Below, one piece after another: positions 34,433 through 46,607 of a stretch of 64,000 nt of DNA. Source of the stretch: Nigrospora sphaerica (Eukaryota > Ascomycota > Sordariomycetes > Amphisphaeriales > Apiosporaceae); assembly GCA_018287875.1 (NCBI GenBank), contig JAGVVL010000001.1, forward strand, positions 4,278,001-4,342,000, written 5' to 3'. The position numbers were made by a program, and so were the translations under genes. The notes under the pieces are model-generated. The model saw nothing but the letters and a program-made list of their open reading frames with translations, was not told where the DNA came from and ran no database searches. Every line of letters starts with the position of its first letter. Positions within the stretch are counted from its first letter, which is position 1.

Positions 34433-35880
34433 GCTCTCCTCTCTCTTTCTTTCCCCTTGCATAATTCTGTGGACGTAAGAGTAGCCTCGGACCCGGTAGA
34501 AGCTGTCCTCCAGTCGCAACACCAACGGATACATGCTCTCTAAAGTCGCAAAGATTACGTCCCCTGGCTCTGGAACAAAAAAGTAGCAGCCTATTAATCC
34601 GTTACTAGTGATAAAGAAGCTGGAATCGGGATACTTAAACTCCTAAACTGGTCTTCAAAAAATGCGACCATCTACATGCTAGGATGCTTTGGCCAGCTCA
34701 GGAGGGATGTACTGTTTATACGAGCCATCATCCACAACCAATCGCAGATACGCTAAGAAGTTATGCATGAAAATGCGGTCATTTTTAATGTACTGGTATC
34801 GTCTATCCTAAAGGAGAAAGATGCTGCTATTGTAAGGGAGGATGCGCTAGAGAGATGCCCCCCGCGCACCTGCAGGCTGGTCACTTGACCTCTAGCACAA
34901 ACCCATTGGCAACCTACTAGCGAGGGGCGGGCGCACCGCTGGCGCCCGACCTGAACTTGGATTCTGCAAGAATCAGTTTTGCAGTGGAATTGAGACTACC
35001 CTTCGCTACCCTATACCTGATGGTGCCACTGTGACTCCTCCGGACCTTACAGCTATACAGGCCAAGCACTCGGCTAGTAATGGTGTGTGTTACCAACGAG
35101 TCTGTAGGTTCGTTGTGATACAACGCCATACATATATCAGGGTATTTTTTCTGTTGACTGAATCGATCCTCGCGTTTCTTAAATAGCACTCGTTGTAGAC
35201 TTCTATAAAATCAACGGTGTCGATGAAAATCTTCTACAGAGAGAAGCTATTATCCTCTTTATCGACAGTCCAGAACGGCTTAGATAACCCAGCTGGCTGC
35301 CACAGAAGGGGCTTTTCAAATCAAAAGGGATTTCTAAAGAGCATCGGTCAATTTTAATAGAGAACTCATGATGATATGTCGGCCACTATAAATTAGAGCA
35401 GGACGTCTGTATTACGGAAATAAATAAGCGCGGCCTACATGGAATCTCGTTATATCTTTACTGCAGATTTATTATAATTAGGTCCCAACAATACGAAGCG
35501 ATCGAGAATACGGAGGAGCCCGAAGAGGCTGTAGATGGCATCCCAAGCATCTGTGCTAGAAAAGTCAAAGGCGAGGTACAGCATAAAGAGCTAGTTATTC
35601 AGCTATCGGATACGCTTGGTTAACACGATGGCGGCCCACTAGTAATGGGTTTAGCTAAAGCTAAACGTCCTTGGAAAAGCAGACTCTAAGATGATATAGC
35701 CTGCGACTAGCTCTACCCGACTCCACTTAACCTTATAGTTCTCGCAGTGTACCTAACGTTTCTTTTATGCATTGACTTCCTAAATCACGTAGACCCGCGT
35801 GAAGTAATTATGAGAGTACAGCCAGCGTAGAGATGCCCATAGAGGGGTGCTACTAAAGTGCCTGTTAATAATATTACTTT
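34433..35880 (-). pseudogene. Decayed HET-domain (heterokaryon incompatibility) gene
   Basis: Minus-strand reading gives consecutive HET landmarks: LRWLYSHNYFTRVYVI*EV (about 35820; normally 'RxWVIQE'), KVKWSRVELVAGYI, STDAWDAIYSLFGLL (about 35560; normally 'DPRDKVYALLGL') and LGPNYNKSAVKI*RD. After the LTR insertion come FMHNFLAYLRLVVDDGSYK, FFITSNGLIGCYFFVPEPGD (about 34590) and YRVRGYSYVHRIMQGE (about 34480; normally 'GxCYVHGIMxGE'). In-frame stops at VI*EV, KI*RD, KAS*HV and others show decay. The N-terminal part is missing; the pogo element begins 40 bp upstream. Intact relatives trigger cell death on fusion of unlike strains. Confidence 0.75.
34831..35051 (-). mobile_element. Solo-LTR-like element, copy 1 (221 bp)
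   Basis: Starts TGTAAGGGAGG, ends CGGACCTTACA, and is flanked by GCTAT (34826-34830 and 35052-35056). The TG...CA ends, 7-bp terminal inverted repeat and 5-bp duplication fit a solo LTR. It splits the decayed HET gene. Strand is assigned only relative to copies 3 and 4. Confidence 0.82.
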
Positions 35881-35920
35881 TAGATTACATTTATAACTTA
35901 CAACATTATTTAAAACTGTA

Positions 35921-37779
35921 ACGTACATGTCAATTAAGCTGCGCAGTCAATTGAGATGCGCACTTCTAAGCACCTCACGCATGAATCCATCGACTACCCA
36001 ACCAGAACGCCTTAAATCAATTCAAACTATTCGGAATCGGACTCTGCAGACGTTTCCACCTCTACTTCACATGTGCGCGCATTATGGCCGGTGTTGCCGC
36101 AGATGCCACACCGGCGTTCGCGCGGTCGCGACCGTGTCGCCCGACTGCTACTCGCACGCGTTTCCTCGGCGAACTGCGCATCCACGTCCCTCTGGGCTAA
36201 AAGGTCTTGAGCCTCGCCTACTTCAAGTGTTCCTCCTTCTTGTAAGCGAGATTTTTTAGCATTGCGACGTTTTGCGAGGCCGGTGTTAGCCTCTCAAAGC
36301 GTTTTAACCTCGGCCCGGAGGAGGGCGGCCTCGTGCATCATCGCCATCGCCCCCTTCGCAAACTGGTCGATAGCTAATAAAATCGGTGTCGGGGAGCTTC
36401 CCTGGTGCTGGCGAACTCGATTTTTAATATAATCGGTTTGCGAAGTCGCTTGCGTTGGGTTATGTGGCGTCTGAGATGCCCACGCGAGGCCCGTTGGCGG
36501 GAGGCTGCCCGACGGCGAAGGCGTCGATATCTTCACATCTAGCTTAGAGAGAACCCGTTCCGGATCGAGAGGCACTAATCCGGCCCCGGCGAATCCAGCC
36601 TTGACGTTATTCGGCGTGAAAACCTTCGTATACGCGGCTTGGAAGGCGATGAGGAACTCGGCCTTAGTAATATGGTTAACGAGTGACTTCATGAAGGTTT
36701 CGATTTCGCTACCGTACGCCCGCTTTAACGGGCTAAAACACCCAACGTCGAGTGGCTAGAGTAGGTGCGATGAGTGCGGAGGTATAGAGATGCAAATAAT
36801 GTTCTTCTGCTTGCAGAACGCCTGGAAATCGGCCGAGACGTGGCTCTCGTGCCCGTCGATCACTAACATTCGAAATGAGCCGGTCGCACGCGACACGGTG
36901 TGTTTTTCGAAATATCGAAGCCAGTCCAGGCCCGTCTCGTTATCGGTCCATCCATTCGCGGTTGGTTTAATAACCCAATCGCGTGGGAGGGTGCTGTCGG
37001 CGTACCAATTGGCTAGGTGGTAGGCGCCCTTCACGGCGATGAACGGCGGGAGGCACCAACTGTCCGAACAGACGCCCTGGATCACGGTGACCCATTCCCG
37101 ATTGCTAGGCTGGACCTTCTTTCGCTTTCCGCTCCGATCGGCGCCGGTTACGACCATCGAGGACGTGATTTGGCCCATCATGAAGCCGGTCTCGTCGAAG
37201 TTGTAGATATCCTCGTCCTGGATGCCATATTTCGCCTTCAGATTTACGAAAAGCGCGAACCAGCCCGAGATCTTTTCAGGGTCTTCGCAGAGGGCCCTCT
37301 GGTAGTCGTATGCACGCGAAAAACGCGTCCGGAGTTGTGGTTGTCGCTTGACGAAGTTCCCAGCCCAACGCGTCCCGACGCGTGGCGCGTTACGCGACGC
37401 GACGAGGATATTCGCCATATCTTCCACATCGCGTAAGCGCGGGGCAAACCCTCGCGAATCTAGGTCGAGGATGTATCGGATAAGCGTCTTCTCTTCGAGT
37501 TCGGTAAGGCGACACTTATTACTGCGTATGTCGTCTCGGGCGCGTTTTCCCTTCATTCTATTACGGATAGTAGATTCGGGGACGTGGAAGATAGATGCAG
37601 CGCGGCGCACCGTTATTGCGGGGTCGTTCCGAATCGTCTGGACCGCGAGAATGATTTGAGACTCTTGGGAACGTTGTGGCATGTTTAGTTGTGGAAATAT
37701 ATATATCTAAAGTGGACGAAGTTGAATATGGCTGGAGTGCGCATCTCAATTGACTGCGCAGCTCAATTGACATGTACGT
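35921..37779 (-). mobile_element. pogo/Fot1-type DNA transposon, copy 1
   Basis: An 1859-bp element with terminal inverted repeats of about 43 bp (ACGTACATGTCAATT... at 35921, mirrored at 37779) and a TA duplication at 35919-35920 and 37780-37781. The two repeats differ at about one position over most of their length. It carries a single transposase gene on the minus strand. It is GC-normal and mostly unmutated, although it sits at the edge of the AT-rich block. Confidence 0.92.
36027..37682 (-). pseudogene. pogo/Fot1 transposase (DDE), two stop codons
   Basis: One frame of 551 codons. The N-terminal psq/CENP-B helix-turn-helix DNA-binding region is MPQRSQESQIILAVQTIRND, RRAASIFHVPESTIRNRMKG, then GTRWAGNFVKRQPQLRTRFS. 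DDE catalytic core: YNFDETGFMMG, MLVIDGHESHVSADF, then PPHSSHLL*PLDVGCFSPLK. The C-terminus has a CCHC knuckle (CGICGNTGHNARTC), as in several fungal Fot-type enzymes. Only two lesions are seen: TAG for CAG at 36756, and TGA for CGA at 36294. It cuts and pastes the element at TA sites when intact; it may be very recently inactivated. Confidence 0.88.
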
Positions 37780-40679
37780 TATCCATTATTTATGAAGACT
37801 TTAAAATATCTTGAATATTTAAGACCTTAATTTAAGTTAAAAGAAGATAATGTTAAACTAAGAATGTGAAAAAATACTATTTTTAATGTAATAAAGAATA
37901 TAAGCTTATAAAGAGATAATATTTAAATAATTTATTTAAGATTTAACTTAACTATGAAAAATAAGCCAGTTACTTCAAAAGAAAGTGAAAAGAAAAATAG
38001 AATTGTTTTAAATCTAAAAGAAAATAAGTTAATTACTTCAAATAATCATACCTATTGACACGTACTTCTTAATAGATTATTTACAGTTTATAAAGTTAAT
38101 TATACTTATTAATATGTATTTCTTCTTGGACTATTTATAATTTATTAAGTTAATTAACTTCATGAAGAATCCTGAGTTTAGTGATGAAAAAGCTTTATAT
38201 GAAGCTTTCGCTTTAATTTACTTATATCTATTATCTATAGCATTTCGTGATTAAAGTTCCTTAACTTAGTGATAAAAAGAGCTTTAAAGAAAGCTTTCTC
38301 TTTATTTTATTTGTATTCATTATCTATAACATCAAATGATTAAAGGAATTTTTAAAAGTTGAAAAATTAAAAATTAAATTTAAATGTTAGAATAAGCTTT
38401 AAAAACATGTAAGACGTATATACTTTAATAACATTTCATCAGTACTACTAACACTTAGAGCAATATCAATAACGGTTTTAAAAATATGTAAGACGTATAA
38501 ACTTTGATAATATTTCATAAGTACTACTAACACTCAAAAGAATATAAATAACGGGTTTAAAACGTAAGTCTTCAGTAAGATGAAAAGCAATATTAAACTA
38601 TACAATATATTAAAAGCTTTTAAAGTGCTTCTTAAAAGGGAAACCACTTTTTACTTTCTATATTATAAATAGTAATCATATCATTTTTCTTTTCATTTTA
38701 CTTATCTGAAATACCAAGCCGAATAACTTTTTTAAGCTTATAAATAACATATAAAGCTTTATGGCTCTTAATAATAATATTGTTAAAAACGTCTTAAGGA
38801 AAGATAAGACTAAAGCTTAATTTCACGTTTATATAAAGAGTTCATATAATAATAAGATATATTATAAGAAACTAAGTACCTTAACTTGAATATCAAAAAT
38901 TTAATTACAAACTCATTATACAATACTTTAACGAAGTAATATTAAGAAATAAAAATAAAAGCTCATTTTAATATTAAGAGAAGATTATTTTCTCCTAATA
39001 CACGTAATGTTTATTTCTTAAAATATAGTTATTATTAAGGTTAAGACATTAGTTCACTTTAAACTTGTAATCTGAATTATAGGTTTTTAGTATCATTAAA
39101 ACTTGCATTACTTAATACTATAGTAACTAAGTAAAAGGTACTTACTTAAGTGTTAGAATAAATTATAACGCTTCTATTTATATTTTTTAAAAATAAAGAT
39201 AACACGTTAAAAACGAAAGATTAAATGTTAAATGGTGTAAAACAAAGCCATTTTTATTAAATGAAGCTTACCACTTAAGGTAACTATAAGACTCTATATT
39301 TTTAAGATAAATAAGTAGCGTCGGGTTGAAAGTTATTTACTATAACTTAGTTATTCATATAAGAATAATACCTACTTTTCTTAATAAAAGTAACACTTTC
39401 TTAAATAGGGATAAGAAAGTACGTTATAAGGATTAATGTATAAAAAGTATATATTATATTTTACTGAAGATTGAAAATAAAAAAATAACTTAGAATAAAA
39501 CTAGGTAATCATTTGAAGGGCATATTACTTAGTATATGTCATTAACCTACTTTATTTACTTTTCATAAATAAAGGAAAAAACCGATGCTTAAAAACCACC
39601 GTTATTAAAGTCTCTTTATAAGTGAGGAATAATAAAGATAATATGTGATAACATGTACTTAAAAGACTTTTAAAAAGCTCAGCTTGATTATAAAAGAATG
39701 AAAAGATTATTAGTAATAAGTAAAAGGTTGAAGTGTTAATAAGTAAAATTAATCAGCTTCTAAAAAGACAACTTATTTTGAAAATTTAACTATGATGTAT
39801 TAAAAACCTTTCATATAAAGTAAGTTTTTAATATTTGAAAGAGTAAAATATAAAATTTAAAAAAGTGAAGAGATTCATAAACGATTTTTATATAAAAAAA
39901 TATATTTAATGGTTTTGAAATCATAATGATAAGGCTTCAATTTAATTTAACCAACATGTAGTATTACTGTATATAAAGCTTTTAAAACCCAGTTTATAAT
40001 AAAATTGTAATTAAAATATTAAAGTAGTTTTAATACATAAAGTATACTATCTAAAATATTAAAATGTATAATACTTTTAAAGTATGAACATATTTAAAAT
40101 TTCAGAGTTTAAAGAGTTTTTATTTAATAAACCATTTCCTTTACATAATAAATACTTTATAAAATTTTACTTTTTTTTATAAATATAGTCTTAAAAGGTT
40201 TTTACATATAACGCCTTATTTTAGATAAATTAAATAAAGAAAGCTTTTTTATTTCATTATAAAGTGATTAAGATATTAACACTAAATGTCAATGAATAAA
40301 CATATCAGATGGCATTCTGAGTATAATACTTATATCTTTTAAATAAATTATTTCAATTTCTTTATAAAAACATATAATTTCCCAAAACTTTTATGTACTT
40401 TAATTAGTAAAGCTTTAAAATATTAATAGATTTATAATCTTATAGAAATTAAATCTTTAAAAGTATTTCAATCGACATATCTTAGAGGGAATATTCATCA
40501 ACGGTGTTAAAATTATTTCAAAACTATAATTGAAAATTATGTTAAAGCTAAATTTCTAAAGAAATTTGAACTCACATATCTTTAAGAGAACCGTCATAAA
40601 CGGTCTTAAAATTAATTTAAAACTATTATCAAAAGAATGTCTACTCGAATACTCTGATTGAAATTTAAGTAGGTTTCAT

Positions 40680-40905
40680 TACTTTGATGAATTTTATGGA
40701 CATTACCACATAAATAATAACTAAAGGTGCTCTTAACTCCATTACAAGATTAATTCTTATAGAATTTAGGCTTAAATCGGGCGTTGAGAATGCGCCCGCC
40801 TATCCTTAGTAAATCGTTCGCTAATCTATTTTATAAGTCAAGTAACTAACTTATAAACATACTAAAGAACGCTTATTCTTTTAACGTCTTCCTCCTAATA
40901 AATAT
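40680..40905 (+). repeat. RIP-degraded copy of the LTR-like element
   Basis: Alignable by eye to copies 3 and 4 through landmarks such as ATTACAAGATTAATTCTTAT (for ACTGCAAGACTGATTCTTGC), TCGGGCG and TGCGCCCGCC, with differences mostly C to T or G to A. Borders are approximate. Confidence 0.55.
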
Positions 40906-41320
40906 ACTTATAAAACAAAAAGCTTCTATAAACATGTGAATAAAAATCTTAATAATGTGATTTTTACATATTTTTAGATATGCTTTAAAAGTTTTCATAC
41001 ACGTTTTAAAAAACTAGCTAGAATATGAACTTTAAGAGTACATACTTAGTTTAAAAGTCCTTAACTTTATATAAATGGAATTTAAAAAATTTAAACTTTT
41101 ATAAATATAAAAAAAAGTTAAAAAATAAGAAATTGTTTTAGAAAAGTTGTATATTGTAATCCTTATTTATCATACAGTATATACTTTATATATACTATAA
41201 AATGAAAAACCCATTGTTTTTTTATATTTTAAGGTAGTTACATCTCTTTCAAATTTAAAATATAAAAATAGCTCTTATTAGAACAAATACTTCTTTTTTT
41301 TTCCTTAATTCAAGTGATTT

Positions 41321-41533
41321 TGTAAGGGAGGAGACGCTGGAGAGGTGCATCAGCAGGCTGGTCACCTGACCTGCGACACAGACCCACCGGCGGCCTACTA
41401 GCGAGGAGCGGGCGCACCGCTGGCGCCCGACCTGAACTTAGATTCTGCAAGAATCAGTCTTGCAGTGGAATTGAGCCTGCCCTTCGCTACCCTATACCTG
41501 ACGGTGCCACTGTGATTCCTTCGGACCCTTACA
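41321..41533 (-). mobile_element. Solo-LTR-like element, copy 2 (213 bp)
   Basis: TGTAAGGGAGG...GGACCCTTACA, flanked by GATTT (41316-41320 and 41534-41538). GC-rich and unmutated inside AT-rich sequence, so inserted after that region was RIP-damaged or too short to be hit. Confidence 0.82.
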
Positions 41534-43110
41534 GATTTCTCTACTTACTTTATTTAATATTATTTCTTATATTATAAGTTTAAGAGAAGGGTTCGTTATA
41601 CGCTTATATATCATCTAGAAAAAGGTTATTTTACTATGTCAAGCGATATGTTTTAAATAAAAGATTGTATTTCGCTATTGATACTTTAGATGGATTATAA
41701 AGTTATATTTTTGAAGTGAAAATATAAAAAGATGTGAATATATAAGTTTTTACTACTTAATAATATATTTAGAATTTCTTTCCACTCAAAAAGGTATTTA
41801 ATTAATTATGCTTTGGAATTTTATACTTGATTAAAATTAGATAATCATACTTTTTAATATTACTATTGAATTTATAAACTTATAAATAGACCCTTTATGT
41901 AAAGAACATACAATAAGCGATCTTTAAAAGAGCTTACGTAAGGGGCGTTAAGCCCCTATATTAGCTTGTTTATAAGAGCGTTAGTAATAACAACTTATTA
42001 AAAACGGTAAATAACCTTATTATAGAAAGCGAAGAAAAATTATATCAAATAATTCTTTCCATTTCCATTAACTTTAATAATATTTTGAAACACTATTCGA
42101 AGATTATTTACATAATAGGCGAAAGTAATATGAATATGTCAAAAGCCTACTTATAAGTGGCATTAACGAGCGAAGTTTAATACGAAAATGATGTTGATAA
42201 GCACTTATAAGACTTTAAAATATAGTTAAGGAGGTCGAAGTAAAATTTAAATATTATAATTATTTAAAATCAATAAATACTCACTTTTAGAAGAGACATT
42301 AATGATTTAAAGTTCTTTAGCTACAGATTAACTTCTTTCCAAAGTTCAAAATAAAAGGATTGCGACTTATTTAAATTAAAGAACAACTTAAGAGTTATTA
42401 GTAAAGCGCTTTTATAAGTTCATGATGAACTATATATTATTTAGCGTAGCTATCATAAATAATATAAAGTTATCGCGCTCCTTTAAGAACATCCAAAATA
42501 TTTCCTCACTCTTAATATTAAAATCTTTGAAGAAAATTAAATAAGCACATTAAAGCTAGTACAAAGGAAAACGGGAACTAATAATAATATATTAGTTATT
42601 ATAAATAACATGTTAAAGTATCCATAAACGATACTATTACTAAAGCGGGTACTATTAACAGACATAATAAACCTATGTTACGCTAGTTTAATACTTGCCT
42701 GAATATTTTAATTTCAAATAAGTGATAAAGTCATAACTTAAAATATATTTTTATAGTAAGTAAAGACTTAAAGAAACCAGCCTGAATCAAAGATAGTTAG
42801 CACTTATGAATAAAATGTAAAGTGAACATAATGAACTAATGTTTTTTAATAAATAGGACTTTTCTCTACTATTTATTCTTAACATAATTAAGTTGGCGTC
42901 GTATCACTTATAAGTATGGTATATAACATTTCCTTTTATAATCCCCTTGAAAGTATGTCTTTATAAGATTTATACAAATACTTTAAAGGCTTATTTTTTA
43001 TTTAAAATACTGAAATGTTTATAAATAGTCAAAGAAATTAGAAATCTAAAAGGGCGTAAGAGAAATATAAAGTATATTAAAAACATGTGAGAGTTACTCA
43101 CTAGATATTA

Positions 43111-43527
43111 ACGTATATGTCATACGAGTGAGCCACTAGAAATTCTAACAAAAAACATCTGTGCGTAACCGTGCACTTTAACGAATTCTAAGTAGAAAAG
43201 AACTGGGGTTTAAAATTTAGCTTATTGCTATAATAAAGATTCTAATAGTTTTCCTTTTATATTTTTAATGTCCTTACTAATCTACTCAACGAGAAATTCA
43301 AAAAAGGAGTCGTTTTTTAAAAGAAATGCTTGGGAATAGCCTCTAATAAATATAGGAAGAATTTAGGAAAACCGTTTTTTAGTTTCCCTTTACATAAGAA
43401 AGCTAATATATACATCCTAAGTTATTTAAAGCTTAAATAAGTTAAGTGCATGGTTACACACAGACGTTTTTATTAGGATTTCTAGTGGCTCACTCGTATG
43501 ACTAGCTCACTCTTATAACATATACGC
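43111..43527. mobile_element. MITE with long terminal inverted repeats (about 417 bp)
   Basis: The left arm (ACGTATATGTCATACGAGTG..., 43111-43185) is matched in inverted orientation by 43445-43527. About 60 bp pair with a few C/T and A/G differences. TA precedes the left end. The arms resemble the end of pogo copy 2 (55949, ACGTATGTGTTATACGAGCG), so this is probably an internally deleted member of that pogo subfamily. There is no coding capacity. Confidence 0.7.
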
Positions 43528-44808
43528 TGAATAATAAAGCTTAGATTAGTAATAAAAGCTAATCATTTCTTTTTAAACCAAGTGATTTCACTTATTAAAG
43601 CTTTAACGTTTAAAACCTTACTAATATTACTTTAATATACTTATCATAATGAGGTAGAGGTCTTTGAAGTATTTCTGAATAAAACGTTATAAAGTATTAA
43701 TCTTTTCTATTCTATGTTTTTCATAAAGTAACTTTTATTATAATGTTACTTGTTATATTAACCTATATAATTGTATTTTAAAAAATATGGTATTTTAATC
43801 AATATTGATGTGCTTCAAAGTATACTCTTTGCGCTATTAACTATACTTAAACAGTTTTATCTTAGAAATAAAATATATCTCGTTGATTTTAAAGTATGAA
43901 TTGAACCTGTTACAATATTAAAGTCTTTAATACAGCCATAATAGAAACTTTAACAGCTAAAAAGGCTTTATACTTATTTACTAAAGGTTTTAACTCTTCC
44001 AACATTTTTACCTTCTAAACTTTACTTTTCCTTTTCTTTCTTCAAGTAATAAATAGAAATAACTTTACTTTTGTATCTTAAAGTTTTATTTCATAACCTC
44101 CGTAGGTAAGCTACTCTTTAATAATCAATTTAAGACGTTTTTATATGAGATTTTTATTTCTCCACTATCTAAGTCAATAAAGAGACAGTACTATTATAAG
44201 TATTACCAAAGATATTTTAAAGAAATGTTAATTTATATATCGATTGAAAGATAATACTCAGTAATTCTATACTTTCTACTTTATATCAATGCTTACTAAT
44301 TCTCCGTTTAAAACTTAATAATAGTATATAAAGACCCTTATTGTAGGTTCAATTTAGTTAAGTACTATATAATTTTAAATAATGAAAAAAATTTTAATAT
44401 CAATAGTAAATATTACACTTTTTTTCTAGTAAAATTTGACTTTTGATGATATGCATAAAAAAGGTATTTTCTTACTTTAACTTAAGAAGTATTAATACGC
44501 TTAAGATATTAAGATTAACTTAATATAACTTCTTTATTAATGTATTAAGTAGCACTAAAGTAAATCTTTAATGTCTTCATTTATATTTAATATAAAAATA
44601 CGTGTCCTAAGTCTCTTACCTAATACGTAAAATAAAACTTATAAGAATTAATACTTTGTAATATTCAATAATATATTAAGTCTTCTTTTCTTTAATATAC
44701 TCAGGCGCTTATAATGATAAAGTTTGGCTTCATAAAAAGCTTATATTTAAAGAAAGTGCTTAATTTTATGTTTCTCTCTCTCTTTATTCTCTTTAAGTGA
44801 ATTATTCA

Positions 44809-45070
44809 ACGTACATGTCAGGTCAGCGGAATATATAGGTCAACGGAACACTTTCTAGCATAATCCCATTAGAATCAGACAACTATATCGCCATAACACC
44901 TTAAATTCAGTTAAACCAGTTAGTCCGACTCTAAAAAGACACCTTTTCCCATTTGACAAGTGCGAGCATTATAACGGGTCTCTCCGTACGTGCCGCAGCG
45001 CTGTTCGCGAGGTTAAGCCCTCCCTCCTTACGCGCCTGCTATTCGCACGTGTTTAATATGTACCCCCTTT
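44809..45070 (-). mobile_element. Fragment of a third pogo/Fot1 copy
   Basis: It begins ACGTACATGTCAGGTCAGCG, like the pogo terminal repeat, and runs through the segment that encodes the C-terminal zinc knuckle in copy 1 (compare 36058-36170). It then fades into AT-rich sequence. RIP-damaged and truncated. Confidence 0.6.
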
Positions 45071-46373
45071 TCAATAAAGAACTGGTAACTTATAACTCTT
45101 TTAACTTGTTTGCCTCTTATGTTAAAGTTATATTCAATATTGCCTTAAATATTGAAAAACTTCAAGTAAAAGTTACTGCTACTTTTTTGAGTCTTACACT
45201 TATAAAGGGAAGGATATATATTAAAGTAACCTCTCTTATATATATATATATATATACTTATCTCCTTTTAACTTTACTTATCGTAGTAGAAAGAAGTATT
45301 AAAAGTTAATATCTTCTTTATTTTACTACTCTTCTTACTATAAAAGGTTAATAAGCTAACTAACTTAATAAATAAGTAATTGTTATTCTTTTAAACAGAA
45401 AAAAAGAGCTTGTTAATATGAATACAGGCTTATGTGATTACTTTTAATATGATTACAATATCAACTTTAACTTATTTATAATTATCCTTTCATTGCAAAA
45501 TAATACTAAAACTAGTATTCTTTTCTTTATAATTTAGTTAACAAACTTAGTTTTAAGTTTTCAAAACTTCATCACATAGAGTTTTGAATAGTAAACATCC
45601 TAGTAAAGCTTATAAGTACTATCATTTGTATAATTGTAATTATATTTAAAGTTACTTTGTTATCATTATAAGCTTTTGTTTACAAGTTTATACTTTAACC
45701 TTTAAAATGGCTATGTTTATGTGTTTATTATATATTATATTTAAAATAATTACTTCTACTCAATTTGTACCGTTTTAAACTTTTTTTACTTAGTTTTATC
45801 CCGGGCGTAGATAGTATAACTAGTTTGTTAAATTTCGAAATAAAATAAATAGCTAAATTTAAATGTTGTCTCATAAAGTTTTCTACAAGTCTCCATATAG
45901 TGACTATTTCAAAGAATCCGTCATAGAATTTCAAGGTAGTAATAAAAATACACCTAAAATAAAGAACGATTGAAAAGGTATTTAACTTTTTATAGAGGAT
46001 GGTAAGAGGTAACCACTTGCTTATAATGCTTAAAAGGCTAGTAATGTCTTCACTTATAAAGACTAACACCTTTAATTTAAACCAATTAAGATATAGCGGG
46101 CTACATGTAATAACCCTTACAGTTATCTTTTTTATTTAGTTAAATATAAGGCTTCTTAAGTTATTCTAAAAGTTTAAAAGTGTTCTTATTCAATACTTCT
46201 TTAGTTTAAAAAGCTATTTTTACATCGTTTACATTAGATTAGATATTATGAAATTTAATTAAAGTGAATTTTATTTTCTTATAAGCCTAAGCTATTTTTC
46301 TTTATCGGTATATCTTTTACTATTATAAGCTATAAGCTTAGTTAAGTAGTACGGCTTAATACGTTTATCTTAA

Positions 46374-46607
46374 TGTAAGGATCCGAAGGAATCACAGTGG
46401 CACCGTCAGGTATAGGGTAGCGAAGGGCAGGCTCAATTCTACTGCAAGACTGATTCTTGCAGAGTCCAAGTTCAGGTCGGGCGCCAGCGGTGCGCCCGCC
46501 CCTCGCTAATAGATCGCCAGCGGGTCTGCGCCACAGGTCAGGTGACCAGCCTGCGGGTGCACGGGGGCACCTCCCTAGCGCCTCCTCTCCTACACTCCTC
46601 CCTTACA
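46374..46607 (+). mobile_element. Solo-LTR-like element, copy 3 (234 bp)
   Basis: TGTAAGGATCC...CTCCCTTACA, flanked by CTTAA (46369-46373 and 46608-46612). GC-rich island in the AT-rich block. Very close to copy 4 in length and sequence. Confidence 0.82.

Noticed and set aside
41939..41970. Small hairpin around GGGGCGTTAAGCCCC
   Set aside because: A short inverted repeat in AT-rich sequence with no duplication, coding context or repeat elsewhere that I could see.
44953..46069. Open frames of about 115 codons in the AT-rich block
   Set aside because: Ile/Leu/Tyr/Lys-rich text without motifs. One overlaps a pogo fragment and the other is probable RIP residue.
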